The position numbers and the translations under genes are program-made. A stretch of DNA of 64,000 nt, taken from positions 62,001 to 126,000 of the forward strand of contig NZ_WKJN01000013.1 in assembly GCF_009674495.1 (NCBI RefSeq). The letters are read 5' to 3'. Positions within the stretch are counted from its first letter, which is position 1. Each line of letters begins with the position of its first letter. Positions 1-7,404 of this stretch are shown here, piece after piece. The stretch comes from Duganella alba (GTDB lineage: Bacteria; Pseudomonadota; Gammaproteobacteria; Burkholderiales; Burkholderiaceae_D). Below the pieces are notes generated by a model. That model saw only the letters and a list, made by a program, of their open reading frames with translations. It was not told the DNA's origin and made no database searches.

Positions 1-2
1 AT

Positions 3-473
3 GGCTTCGAGGCGCTGAAGAGCGCCGGCAAGATCAAGGCCTGGGGCGTCAGCAACTTCGACCTGGAAAACATGGAGGAAGCCCTCGGCTACGGCGCGCC
101 CGCCACCAATCAGGTGCTGTACAACCTGATGAAGCGCGGGATCGAGTTCGACCTGCTGCCGTGGGCGCGCGAACGCCAGCTGCCCATCATGGCCTACTCG
201 CCGCTGGAAACCCACGGCCGCGAACAGGCCGCGCTGCTGGGCAATCCCGGTCTCAAGATGGTCGCCGATGCGCATGGCGTCACGCCGGCGCAGATCGCGC
301 TGGCCTGGGTGCTGCATCAGGATGACGTGATCGCTATCCCCAAGGCCGTCGATCCTGTACACTTGCGCGCCAACCGCGCCGCGGCCGACATCCGCCTTTC
401 CGCCGATGATCTGGCCGCATTGGACCAGGCATTTCCGCCGCCGCGACGTCGCCGTGCGCTGGATATGCGTTAA
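3..473 (+). CDS. Aldo/keto reductase, C-terminal part (5' end outside window)
   Basis: The reading frame is open from the window edge (first full codon at base 3) to TAA at 471-473, so only about 156 residues of the C-terminal part are visible. The segments KAWGVSNF, NQVLYNLMKRGIEFDLLPWA, PIMAYSPLE and the late IPKAVDPVHLRANRAA stretch are the conserved second half of the AKR TIM barrel, including the NADP-binding 'IPKA' region. These are cytosolic NAD(P)H-dependent carbonyl reductases; the substrate cannot be read from the sequence. The next gene starts 14 bp downstream on the same strand. Confidence 0.9.
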   Translation, partial: GFEALKSAGKIKAWGVSNFDLENMEEALGYGAPATNQVLYNLMKRGIEFDLLPWARERQLPIMAYSPLETHGREQAALLGNPGLKMVADAHGVTPAQIALAWVLHQDDVIAIPKAVDPVHLRANRAAADIRLSADDLAALDQAFPPPRRRRALDMR

Positions 474-486
474 ACGATAAATAACT

Positions 487-1560
487 ATGCTCAATCGACT
501 GAAGCAGCTGTTCTCTCCCAAGGACATCAGCAACCACATTCTGCTCAACGCCTACGCCACCGTGGGCGACCTGCCCAAGCCGGTCTTCCCGCACGTGCTG
601 AACGGCCGCCGCGACAGCAAGGACGCCGACCTGGCGCCGCACCTCAACGGTTTCATGCACTACCTGGCCGAGCAAAACGGCGGCAAGATGACGCGCACCC
701 GCTACCACGTGATCCGCCATCTGCAACGCACCCAGCACCACCTGAGCTTTGCCGTGGACCCGGCCGACATGGCGCCATTCCACGCCTGGGCGGAAGCGGC
801 CAATGCGCTGGTGTTCATGCAGGATGGCACGGTGCGCGATCCGCAGGGCCGCATCCTGCTGGCCGCGTCGGGCGAAGATGGCGACGCCCAGGCCGTGATG
901 CCGTATCCGCCGCAAGCCTGGCAGCGCAAGGCGCGCAGCGACGAGCAACTGGCCGCGCACCAGATCAGCGTGCCGGCCGACCTGCCGCCGCTGGTGTCGG
1001 AACCGGAATTGCGTCTGCGCGCGCCGGAAGATGTGCTGCGCCGGATGCTGGCCCTGTTCGTGATCGCCATCCGCGCCGAATCGCTGAACAGCAAGACGCC
1101 GATCGCCGTGAACGATCTTCAGCAGCGCTTCCCGCCAGCCTTTGCCGGCCTGACCGACGCCGAACGCGCTTTCCTGGCGCAGGAAGCGCCGTCCGAGCAG
1201 GAGATCACGCAATTCCTGTGGCGTTATGAAGCCATCCTGGTGCTGCAATGGGCGCTGGGCTTGCAGGAGGCGTTACCGTTCCCGGATGCGATCTGCGACG
1301 TGGCGTCGATCTCCAGCGCCGTCATCGATCGCGGCACCGAGGGCCTGCGCAAGCAACCGGTCGCGCGCGCGGCCGGCGAGGTACTGGATGAGCTGGATCT
1401 CCACTATCGCCTGCACTGGGCCAGCCGCCAGGCCATCCTCAAGAAAACGCCGGTGCCGGCGGGGCTGAACGACGGCGTTCTGCAGGCGCGTCACTATGCG
1501 CTGAATTGGCTGGTGCGCTTCGAGGACCGCGAATGGGACGATGTCGATACGCCGACCTGA
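487..1560 (+). CDS. DUF4272 domain-containing protein
   Basis: A 357-aa soluble protein with no signal peptide or membrane segment. The C-terminal half carries the DUF4272 signature: an 'APEDVLRRMLALFVIAIRAESL' segment near residue 180, a TQFLWRYEAILVLQWALG segment near 245, and an ending with LHYRLHWASRQA and HYALNWLVRF. The first about 130 residues look like a separate N-terminal domain. Molecular function is unknown for the family. It follows the reductase gene by 14 bp, so cotranscription is likely. Confidence 0.75.
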   Translation: MLNRLKQLFSPKDISNHILLNAYATVGDLPKPVFPHVLNGRRDSKDADLAPHLNGFMHYLAEQNGGKMTRTRYHVIRHLQRTQHHLSFAVDPADMAPFHAWAEAANALVFMQDGTVRDPQGRILLAASGEDGDAQAVMPYPPQAWQRKARSDEQLAAHQISVPADLPPLVSEPELRLRAPEDVLRRMLALFVIAIRAESLNSKTPIAVNDLQQRFPPAFAGLTDAERAFLAQEAPSEQEITQFLWRYEAILVLQWALGLQEALPFPDAICDVASISSAVIDRGTEGLRKQPVARAAGEVLDELDLHYRLHWASRQAILKKTPVPAGLNDGVLQARHYALNWLVRFEDREWDDVDTPT

Positions 1561-1640
1561 GTAATGTTCGATGGCGAACAGAACTATTTCGGATTTTGGT
1601 GTAGGCTGTTCACATCGAAGCACTTAACAAGGAGTTCGAC

Positions 1641-2057
1641 ATGAACCGTAAATTGATTACCGCTGCGGTGCTGGCAGCATTTGTCGGCGTCACCGGCGCA
1701 GCTTCGGCGCAGGACCCGCACGATGATCGCCGTGACGACCATCGCGATGACAACCGTCACAGCCAGCAGGATCGCCACGACGACAATCGATATGCGCAGG
1801 AACGACGCAACGACCGCCAGGATTACCATCATGACGATGACCGTGGCCGCGACCGCGGCGCCGGTCCGCGCCACGACATCCGCAAGGGCGGCCGCCTGCC
1901 GCCCGAATACCGCAACCGCCAGTACGTGGTGGATGACTGGCGCGGCCACCATCTGAGCGCGCCGCCGCGCGGCTACCATTGGGTGCAGACCGGCGGCGAT
2001 TATGTGCTGGTTGCGATCACCACCGGCATCATCGCCAGTCTGCTGCTCTCGAACTAA
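1641..2057 (+). CDS. RcnB-family periplasmic protein
   Basis: A 138-aa precursor with a clear Sec signal peptide (MNRKLITAAVLAAFVGVTGAASA, cleavage near residue 23), then a strongly charged His/Asp/Arg-rich stretch (about 25-80) and a conserved end with LPPEYRNRQYVVDDWRGHHL, PPRGYHWVQ and YVLVAITTGII. That end is the RcnB domain. RcnB in E. coli is a periplasmic protein of nickel/cobalt homeostasis; no rcnA efflux gene is visible here, so metal function is inference. The SD AAGGAG lies 7 bp before the ATG, and a strong terminator follows the stop codon. Confidence 0.8.
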   Translation: MNRKLITAAVLAAFVGVTGAASAQDPHDDRRDDHRDDNRHSQQDRHDDNRYAQERRNDRQDYHHDDDRGRDRGAGPRHDIRKGGRLPPEYRNRQYVVDDWRGHHLSAPPRGYHWVQTGGDYVLVAITTGIIASLLLSN

Positions 2058-2068
2058 TCGGCTCTGCT

Positions 2069-2106
2069 AATATGCTGGACAGTCCTAACTGCCCAGCATA
2101 TTTTTT
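2069..2106 (+). terminator. Rho-independent terminator of the RcnB-like gene
   Basis: A perfect 10-bp stem (AATATGCTGG at 2069-2078 with CCAGCATATT at 2093-2102, 14-nt loop) runs into six T residues at 2101-2106. The T-run ends directly against the ATG of the next gene at 2107, which is unusual. Confidence 0.8.
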
Positions 2107-2574
2107 ATGAGCCTGCAATCGGTACGAGAGTTCTTCCTCTCCCGCGATATCCACCTCCCCATCATTGAAACCGAAGCCAGTACCGCCACGGTGGCCCTGG
2201 CGGCGGAAGCGCATGGCGTGGAGCCCGGCCGTATCGCCAAGACGCTGGCGTTTCGTATCGCGGACGGCAGGGTGATACTCGTGGTGGCAAGCGGCGTCGC
2301 GCGCGTCGATAACCGCAAGTTCAAGGACACTTTCGGCAAGGGCAAGATGCTCGGCGCCGACGAAGTGGTGGCGCTGACCAGCCATCCGGTGGGCGGCGTA
2401 TGCCCGTTCGGCCTGCCGCAGCCGTTGCCGATTTATCTCGACCATACGCTCAACGACTTTGACGAAGTCCTGCCGGCAGCGGGGTCGGTCAACAGCGCCA
2501 TCCGCATCACGCCGGCCTTGCTGGCCTCCGTCACCGCCGGTCAATGGGTGGATGTCTGCGGGAGCGCCGCATGA
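2107..2574 (+). CDS. YbaK/EbsC-family aminoacyl-tRNA deacylase
   Basis: A 155-aa protein of the usual length for single-domain YbaK/ProX trans-editing enzymes, which hydrolyse mischarged aminoacyl-tRNA (for example Cys- or Ala-tRNAPro). Visible marks are TATVALAAEAHGVEPGRIAKTLAFR with the conserved Lys45, the VASGVARVDNRKF core, and a C-terminal HPVGGVCPFGLP followed by IYLDHTL. The exact tRNA specificity is not decided. The ATG touches the T-run of the upstream terminator and has no Shine-Dalgarno; an in-frame stop at 2086-2088 and no nearby downstream start make 2107 the only reasonable start. The stop overlaps the next start as ATGA. Confidence 0.85.
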   Translation: MSLQSVREFFLSRDIHLPIIETEASTATVALAAEAHGVEPGRIAKTLAFRIADGRVILVVASGVARVDNRKFKDTFGKGKMLGADEVVALTSHPVGGVCPFGLPQPLPIYLDHTLNDFDEVLPAAGSVNSAIRITPALLASVTAGQWVDVCGSAA

Positions 2575-4604
2575 AGCGCACGTTGACCGCGCTGGCGGCA
2601 ATGGCTGTGGTCTCGGCCGCGCAAGGGGCTGTGGAGCGCATCGAGGTGGTTGAGCGCGTGCCGTTCGCACCCGGCGTCACGTTTGGCGAATACGGCGCGT
2701 ATGAAAAAATACGCGGCATTGCTTACTACGCGCTCGATCCCCGTGCTGCCGCCAATGCGTCCATCGTCGACTTGAAGCGCGCGCCGCGCGACAAGCAGGG
2801 CCGCGTGCTGTTCTCCAGCGAGTTTGTGCTGCTGCGGCCCATCGGCGCGCAGCCCACCACCTTGCTCTACGATGTGAACAATCGCGGCAACATCGCCATC
2901 CTGGGCCAGGTCAACGGCCGCAGTCCCGCATACAACGATCCCACCACCGCCGCCGATGCCGGCGACGGCTTCCTGATGCGCCACGGCTTTTCGCTGCTGT
3001 TCTCCGCCTGGACGTGGGACGTGGCGCCATCCGCGCCGTCCGCAGCCGGTACGCCGGCGCCGCGGCCGCTGGTGTTCGCGCCGCCGGTGGCCAAGGGCGT
3101 CAAGGGCAAGGTGCAGAACGAATTCACCGTCAATGCGCCGGCGGATATCGCCACTTACGCCGGCATGCGCGGCCTGACCTATGAACCGGCCACGCCCAAC
3201 GATCCGCATGCGCAGCTGACCGCGCGTGCGCGTCCGGACGACAAGCGCCGGCCCATCGCCCGCAGCACCTGGCGCTTCGTCGAACCGGAGCTGAAGGGCG
3301 GCCCTGGCCGCGTGCAGCTGGAAGGCGGCTTCCAGCCCGACACGATCTATGAACTCACCTATGTGGCGAAAGACCCCTATGTCACCGGCGCCGGCCTGGC
3401 AGGCATCCGCGACCTGCTGTCCTGGTTCCGCGATCATCCTTTTGAAAACGCCCCTGCGCCGCGCAATGTGCTGATGTTCGGCATCAGCCAATCCGGCCGC
3501 GTCATCGGCCGCATGCTGCATGATGGGCTGAACGTCGATGAAGGCGGCAAGCTGGCATTCAGCGGCGCATACCTGCAGGTGCCCGGCGCAGGCGGCTCGG
3601 CAGGCTTCAACAGCCGCTTCGCGCAGCCGACGCGCCATCCGTCGATGATGGAGGAACACGACTATCCCGCCGACGCGTTCCCGTTCACCAGCGCGCCAGC
3701 ACGCGACCCGGCCACTGGCGTCACCGCTTCCACGCTCGACAAGGCGCGCGACAAGCAAGGCAATCTGCCCAAGCTGATTGTCGCGAACACTTCCACCGAA
3801 TTCTGGAACCGTGGCGCCTCGCTGATCGCCACCACGCCGGACGGCGAGCGGGATGTGGCGCCGGCCGACAACGTGCGCATCTACGGCTTCATGGGCGCGC
3901 AGCATTACGTCGGCCGCTCCAGCAAGCGCGCGCCGTTCACCGCCTGCGTTTCGACCAGCGACCATTACCTGCCGATGCGCGCACTGATCGTCGCGCTGGA
4001 TGACTGGACTGTCAACGGCAAGCAGCCGCCCGCCAGCGCCTACCCGCAACTGGCTGACGGCACGCTGACCACCGTGGCCGACTACCGCGCCATCTTCCCC
4101 AAAGGTTTCGGCCTGACGCCGCCGGCGCAGAATCTGCGCGAACCGCGCCTGGATGTCGGCCGCAACTTCGCCGTGCCGCCAAAACACGGCGATGACTACG
4201 AAACCCGCGTACCAACGCCGGACGCCGACGGCAACGACAAGGGCGGCGTGCGCCTGGTCGAGCTGCAAGCGCCGCTCGGCACCCACACCGGCTGGAACCT
4301 GCGTGCGCCGGATACCGGCTTCGCCTGGGCGACGTCACGTTTCGACGGCAGCTTTGTGCCGTTCGCGCGTACCGAAGCGGAACGCGTGGCGGCCGGCGAT
4401 CCGCGTCCAAGCCTGGAAGAACGCTACGCAAATCGCGACGCCTACGTGGCCGCGGTGCGCGCCGCGGCCGAACGTCAGGTCGTCGCCGGACTGCTGCTGG
4501 CCGAAGACGTCGAGCGCACGCTGAAGGAAAATGTCGGCCTGTACGACAGCATCCTGGCGCGCGACAGCGCCGATCAAAGCTGCAACTACCTGTACACTCA
4601 ATGA
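2571..4604 (+). CDS. Secreted alpha/beta-hydrolase domain protein (Abhydrolase_10 type)
   Basis: A 677-aa precursor. The start at 2571 gives a Sec signal peptide (MKRTLTALAAMAVVSAAQGA), so upstream in-frame codons were not used. The protein opens with a RIEVVERVPFAPGVTFGEYGAYEKIRG-like N-terminal module and carries a nucleophile elbow GISQSGR with candidate Ser308. This matches the uncharacterised family of large bacterial alpha/beta-hydrolases (PF20091 type). Substrate is unknown. It overlaps the deacylase upstream (ATGA at 2571-2574) and the deaminase downstream (ATGA at 4601-4604), so the three genes are probably translationally coupled, although one product is exported and the other two are cytosolic. 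Confidence 0.8.
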   Translation: MKRTLTALAAMAVVSAAQGAVERIEVVERVPFAPGVTFGEYGAYEKIRGIAYYALDPRAAANASIVDLKRAPRDKQGRVLFSSEFVLLRPIGAQPTTLLYDVNNRGNIAILGQVNGRSPAYNDPTTAADAGDGFLMRHGFSLLFSAWTWDVAPSAPSAAGTPAPRPLVFAPPVAKGVKGKVQNEFTVNAPADIATYAGMRGLTYEPATPNDPHAQLTARARPDDKRRPIARSTWRFVEPELKGGPGRVQLEGGFQPDTIYELTYVAKDPYVTGAGLAGIRDLLSWFRDHPFENAPAPRNVLMFGISQSGRVIGRMLHDGLNVDEGGKLAFSGAYLQVPGAGGSAGFNSRFAQPTRHPSMMEEHDYPADAFPFTSAPARDPATGVTASTLDKARDKQGNLPKLIVANTSTEFWNRGASLIATTPDGERDVAPADNVRIYGFMGAQHYVGRSSKRAPFTACVSTSDHYLPMRALIVALDDWTVNGKQPPASAYPQLADGTLTTVADYRAIFPKGFGLTPPAQNLREPRLDVGRNFAVPPKHGDDYETRVPTPDADGNDKGGVRLVELQAPLGTHTGWNLRAPDTGFAWATSRFDGSFVPFARTEAERVAAGDPRPSLEERYANRDAYVAAVRAAAERQVVAGLLLAEDVERTLKENVGLYDSILARDSADQSCNYLYTQ

Positions 4605-5950
4605 GCAAAACACTACTGATTAAGAACGCCCGCGTGCTGGTCACGATGGATGACACGCGGCGCGAGATCGCCGACGGCGCCGTCTACATCCGCGACAACG
4701 TCATCGAACAGGTGGGCAGCAGCGCCGAATTGCCGCAGGACGCCGACGAAGTCATTGACGCCAGCGGCCACGTGGTCATGCCCGGCCTGGTCAACACCCA
4801 CCACCATATGTACCAGAGTCTGACGCGCGCCATTCCCGCCGCGCAGAACGGCGAGCTATTCAACTGGCTGACCAATCTCTATCCGCTGTGGGCCGGCCTG
4901 ACGGCGGAAATGATCCATGTCTCCACGCTGACGGCGATGGCGGAGCTGATTCTGTCCGGCTGCACCACCAGCAGCGACCACCTCTACATCTACCCGAACG
5001 ACTGCAAGCTCGATGACAGTATCGAGGCCGCGCACAAGATCGGCATGCGCTTCCACGCCGCGCGCGGCGCCATGAGCGTCGGCCAGTCGAAAGGCGGCCT
5101 GCCGCCGGACCGCGTGGTGGAAGAGGAGGGCGCCATCCTCAAGGATACCCAGCGCCTGATCGAAACGTACCACGACGCCAGCCGCCACGCGATGCAGCGC
5201 GTGGTGGTCGCGCCATGTTCGCCGTTCTCGGTGTCGCAGGATCTGATGAAGGAATCGGCGCGGATGGCGCGCAGCTACGGCGTCTCCCTGCACACGCACC
5301 TGGCGGAAAACGTCAACGACATCGCCTACAGTCGCGAAAAATTCAATATGACGCCGGCCGAATACGCCGAGGACTGTGGCTGGGTGGGCCCGGACGTATG
5401 GCACGCCCACTGCGTGCAGCTGGACGACGACGGTATCCACCTGTTCGCGCGCACCGGCACCGGCGTGGCGCACTGCCCATGCTCCAATATGCGACTGGCT
5501 TCCGGCATCGCGCCGATCCGCAAGATGCTGGACCGCGGCGTGTCCGTGGGGCTTGGCGTGGACGGCAGCGCGTCGAACGACGCCGGCCACATGATGGGCG
5601 AAGTGCGCCAGGCGATGCTGTTGCAGCGTGTGGGATTCGGGCCGGACGCGATGACCGCGCGCCAGGCGCTGGAAGTGGCCACGCTGGGCGGCGCGAAAGT
5701 GCTGAACCGCGACGACATCGGCGCCATCAAGCCGGGCATGTCGGCGGACATCGTGATGTTCCGGCTGGATGGCATCGGCATGGCCGGCGCACTGCACGAT
5801 CCGGTGGCGGCGCTGGTGTTCTGTACGCCGCCGAATGTGGCCTACAGCATCATCAACGGCAGAGTGGTGGTGCGCGAAGGGCGGCTCTGCACGATCGACC
5901 TGCCGGTGATCATCGAGCGCCACAACGCGCTGGCGATGCAGTTAGTTTAA
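4601..5950 (+). CDS. 8-oxoguanine deaminase (amidohydrolase, AtzA/TrzN-like)
   Basis: A 449-aa cytosolic amidohydrolase. It has the metal-binding NTHHHM motif with His67-69, an LHTHLAEN segment, an AHCVQLDDDGI segment and GLGVDGSASND, in the order of the metal-dependent deaminase barrel. Length and local wording (SGCTTSSDHLYIYP, MRFHAARGAMSVGQSKGGLPPD) match the 8-oxoguanine deaminases, which convert 8-oxoguanine to uric acid in purine salvage and catabolism. A related aminohydrolase of similar substrates is the main alternative. It starts inside the stop of the preceding hydrolase gene and its last 9 bp overlap the convergent DUF2288 gene. Confidence 0.85.
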   Translation: MSKTLLIKNARVLVTMDDTRREIADGAVYIRDNVIEQVGSSAELPQDADEVIDASGHVVMPGLVNTHHHMYQSLTRAIPAAQNGELFNWLTNLYPLWAGLTAEMIHVSTLTAMAELILSGCTTSSDHLYIYPNDCKLDDSIEAAHKIGMRFHAARGAMSVGQSKGGLPPDRVVEEEGAILKDTQRLIETYHDASRHAMQRVVVAPCSPFSVSQDLMKESARMARSYGVSLHTHLAENVNDIAYSREKFNMTPAEYAEDCGWVGPDVWHAHCVQLDDDGIHLFARTGTGVAHCPCSNMRLASGIAPIRKMLDRGVSVGLGVDGSASNDAGHMMGEVRQAMLLQRVGFGPDAMTARQALEVATLGGAKVLNRDDIGAIKPGMSADIVMFRLDGIGMAGALHDPVAALVFCTPPNVAYSIINGRVVVREGRLCTIDLPVIIERHNALAMQLV

Positions 5951-6259
5951 CGCCTTCTGTTCCTGCACCAGGATGAAGGGGCTGACCACGCTGGCCCATA
6001 GCTTTGCGTCGGACTCCAGCCATGCCGCCGCCTGCTGGTCGTTGACCTTGGCCAGCAGGCCGGCGTTCATCCACTGACTGATGTTGGCCTTGTCGTCGTG
6101 CGAGATGCGCACGGCCACATCGACCAGGTCGAGCGAGCTGGCGACCCACACCACATTCCCCTGGGCGAAGTGCTTGAGCAGTTCGGTCCACGGCAGGCGC
6201 GCCGTTTCGCGGTTAACTTTGTCTCGGAGTTCGAGATCTTTTTCTGGCTTGGTTTGCAT
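5942..6259 (-). CDS. DUF2288 family protein
   Basis: A 105-aa cytosolic protein. It shows the DUF2288 pattern: ELRDKVNRETARLPWTELLKHFAQG, VVWVASSLDLVDVAV, a WMNAGLLAKVNDQQAAAW segment and the conserved end LWASVVSPFILVQEQ. No function is established. It starts 2 bp after the RES toxin stop on the same strand and lacks a visible Shine-Dalgarno, so it is probably translated by coupling at the end of the antitoxin-toxin transcript. Its 3' end overlaps the 8-oxoguanine deaminase tail to tail. Confidence 0.75.
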   Translation of the reverse strand: MQTKPEKDLELRDKVNRETARLPWTELLKHFAQGNVVWVASSLDLVDVAVRISHDDKANISQWMNAGLLAKVNDQQAAAWLESDAKLWASVVSPFILVQEQKALN

Positions 6260-6261
6260 GA

Positions 6262-6951
6262 TTAAATAATTTCTATCTTCGGTTCCGGGCTACCCTGCCA
6301 TGTTAACCGATAGACCGCGCCTTTGCGAACATTGCCCACCAGCGCAGGACGGAAGCAGGCCAGGTTGGTGCCGCCTTCGCGTCGCACGCTCGGGTAGATG
6401 ACGCCGAGCGAGCCGCCGTCCAGCAGCCGTTCCGCCAGCGTTTGCGATTCGATATAACTGTCCGGCGCCAGGCAGCCCTCGTAACGCGCCTGGCCGCGCA
6501 GGTCGTGGAAGGTGGCGGTGAAGTCAGCCAGCATGCACTGATACTGCACGCTGTCGTCGAAGCGGTTGATCTCCGCGTATTCCACCGCCTTGTGGAAGCT
6601 TACTTCCGCCAGCGCCGTCTCGGCGTCGAAAGCGCAGTACCAGGCGCCGCGGCGGCCGTCGTTGAAGCGGCTGCCCTGTGGATGGGCGTAGGTGAAGGCG
6701 GCGTTGACGATGCGGAAGTTCGGCACGCCGAACACCAGTTCATCGACGCTGATGCCGGCTGCGCCGCCGTTCTGCGTGCGCAGGCGGGCGTTGGTGGCGT
6801 TATCCAGTTCGAACAGGTCGTGCAGGTGGGCGTCGCTGTCGGCCAGCGGCGCCAGCACGGAATCCTCCACATCGGCAAAGCGGGAGGGCAGCAGACGGCA
6901 GGTGTCGAACTGGCGCAGCGTGCTTAAGGGCGGAACGAGGCTGACCGGCAC
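6262..6951 (-). CDS. RES-domain NAD-degrading toxin
   Basis: A 229-aa protein with a RES domain over residues about 20-215. It contains GSRFNDGRRGAWYCAFD, ETALAEVSFHKAVEYAE and a late SLGVIYPSVRREGGTNLACFRPA segment, which carries the Arg, Glu and Ser typical of the fold. RES toxins cleave or phosphorolyse NAD+ and are neutralised by an Xre/MbcA-type partner, which is the adjacent upstream gene here. The start is GTG, placed directly after the antitoxin TAA with no intervening base, so expression is likely coupled to the antitoxin. Confidence 0.88.
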   Translation of the reverse strand: MPVSLVPPLSTLRQFDTCRLLPSRFADVEDSVLAPLADSDAHLHDLFELDNATNARLRTQNGGAAGISVDELVFGVPNFRIVNAAFTYAHPQGSRFNDGRRGAWYCAFDAETALAEVSFHKAVEYAEINRFDDSVQYQCMLADFTATFHDLRGQARYEGCLAPDSYIESQTLAERLLDGGSLGVIYPSVRREGGTNLACFRPALVGNVRKGAVYRLTWQGSPEPKIEII

Positions 6952-7386
6952 TTACAGGCCTCCGCGGCGGGCGTCCAGCAGCTGACGCACGGTTTGCATG
7001 GCGATCAGGCCGCCGCCCAGCATGTAGGCCAGCGGCGTGCGGCCTTCGAAAATCTGGTTGTTGTTGGGCAGGGCGATCCATTCGTCGGCCAGCTTGTCGC
7101 CGTAGATGATGTGCAGCGCCTTGTAGATGCCCAGCAGGTAGGAGATGCGGGTGATGCAGTCCACTTCCAGCGTGCGTTCGGGATTCTTTTTCCAGTCGTA
7201 GTAGGCGCTGTTGGACAGGCCGCCCAGCAACTGGCGCGCGTCTTCATCGCGTACCTTCCAGGTTGCAACCAGCTTGAAAAAGCCCTTCAGGGCGGATTTG
7301 GACAGGCGCTCGCGCTCGGCCTTGGCGTTCAGATCCACCAGTACGGTCGGTTCGAAGCGGCTGCGGGGGTAGGCATAGTTGAGCAT
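6952..7386 (-). CDS. Xre/MbcA/ParS-type antitoxin of the RES toxin
   Basis: A 144-aa protein. The N-terminal half is a helix-turn-helix-like Xre region (SALKGFFKLVATWKVRDEDARQLLGGLSNSAYYDWKKNP) and the C-terminal half is the toxin-binding DUF2384/MbcA domain (LGIYKALHIIYGDKLADEWIALPNNNQIFEGRTPLAYML). The conserved F-x-G-x-T-P-L-A-Y loop is the mark of this antitoxin family. A GGAGG ribosome-binding site precedes the ATG. It sits 18 bp after the stop of an unknown 452-aa gene, which leaves little room for a private promoter. Confidence 0.88.
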   Translation of the reverse strand: MLNYAYPRSRFEPTVLVDLNAKAERERLSKSALKGFFKLVATWKVRDEDARQLLGGLSNSAYYDWKKNPERTLEVDCITRISYLLGIYKALHIIYGDKLADEWIALPNNNQIFEGRTPLAYMLGGGLIAMQTVRQLLDARRGGL

Positions 7387-7404
7387 AAATCCTCCGGTAA
7401 TGGA

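Noticed and set aside
1565-1580. TGTTCG-ATGG-CGAACA hairpin after the DUF4272 gene
   Set aside because: A six-base stem without a T-run is too weak to call a terminator.
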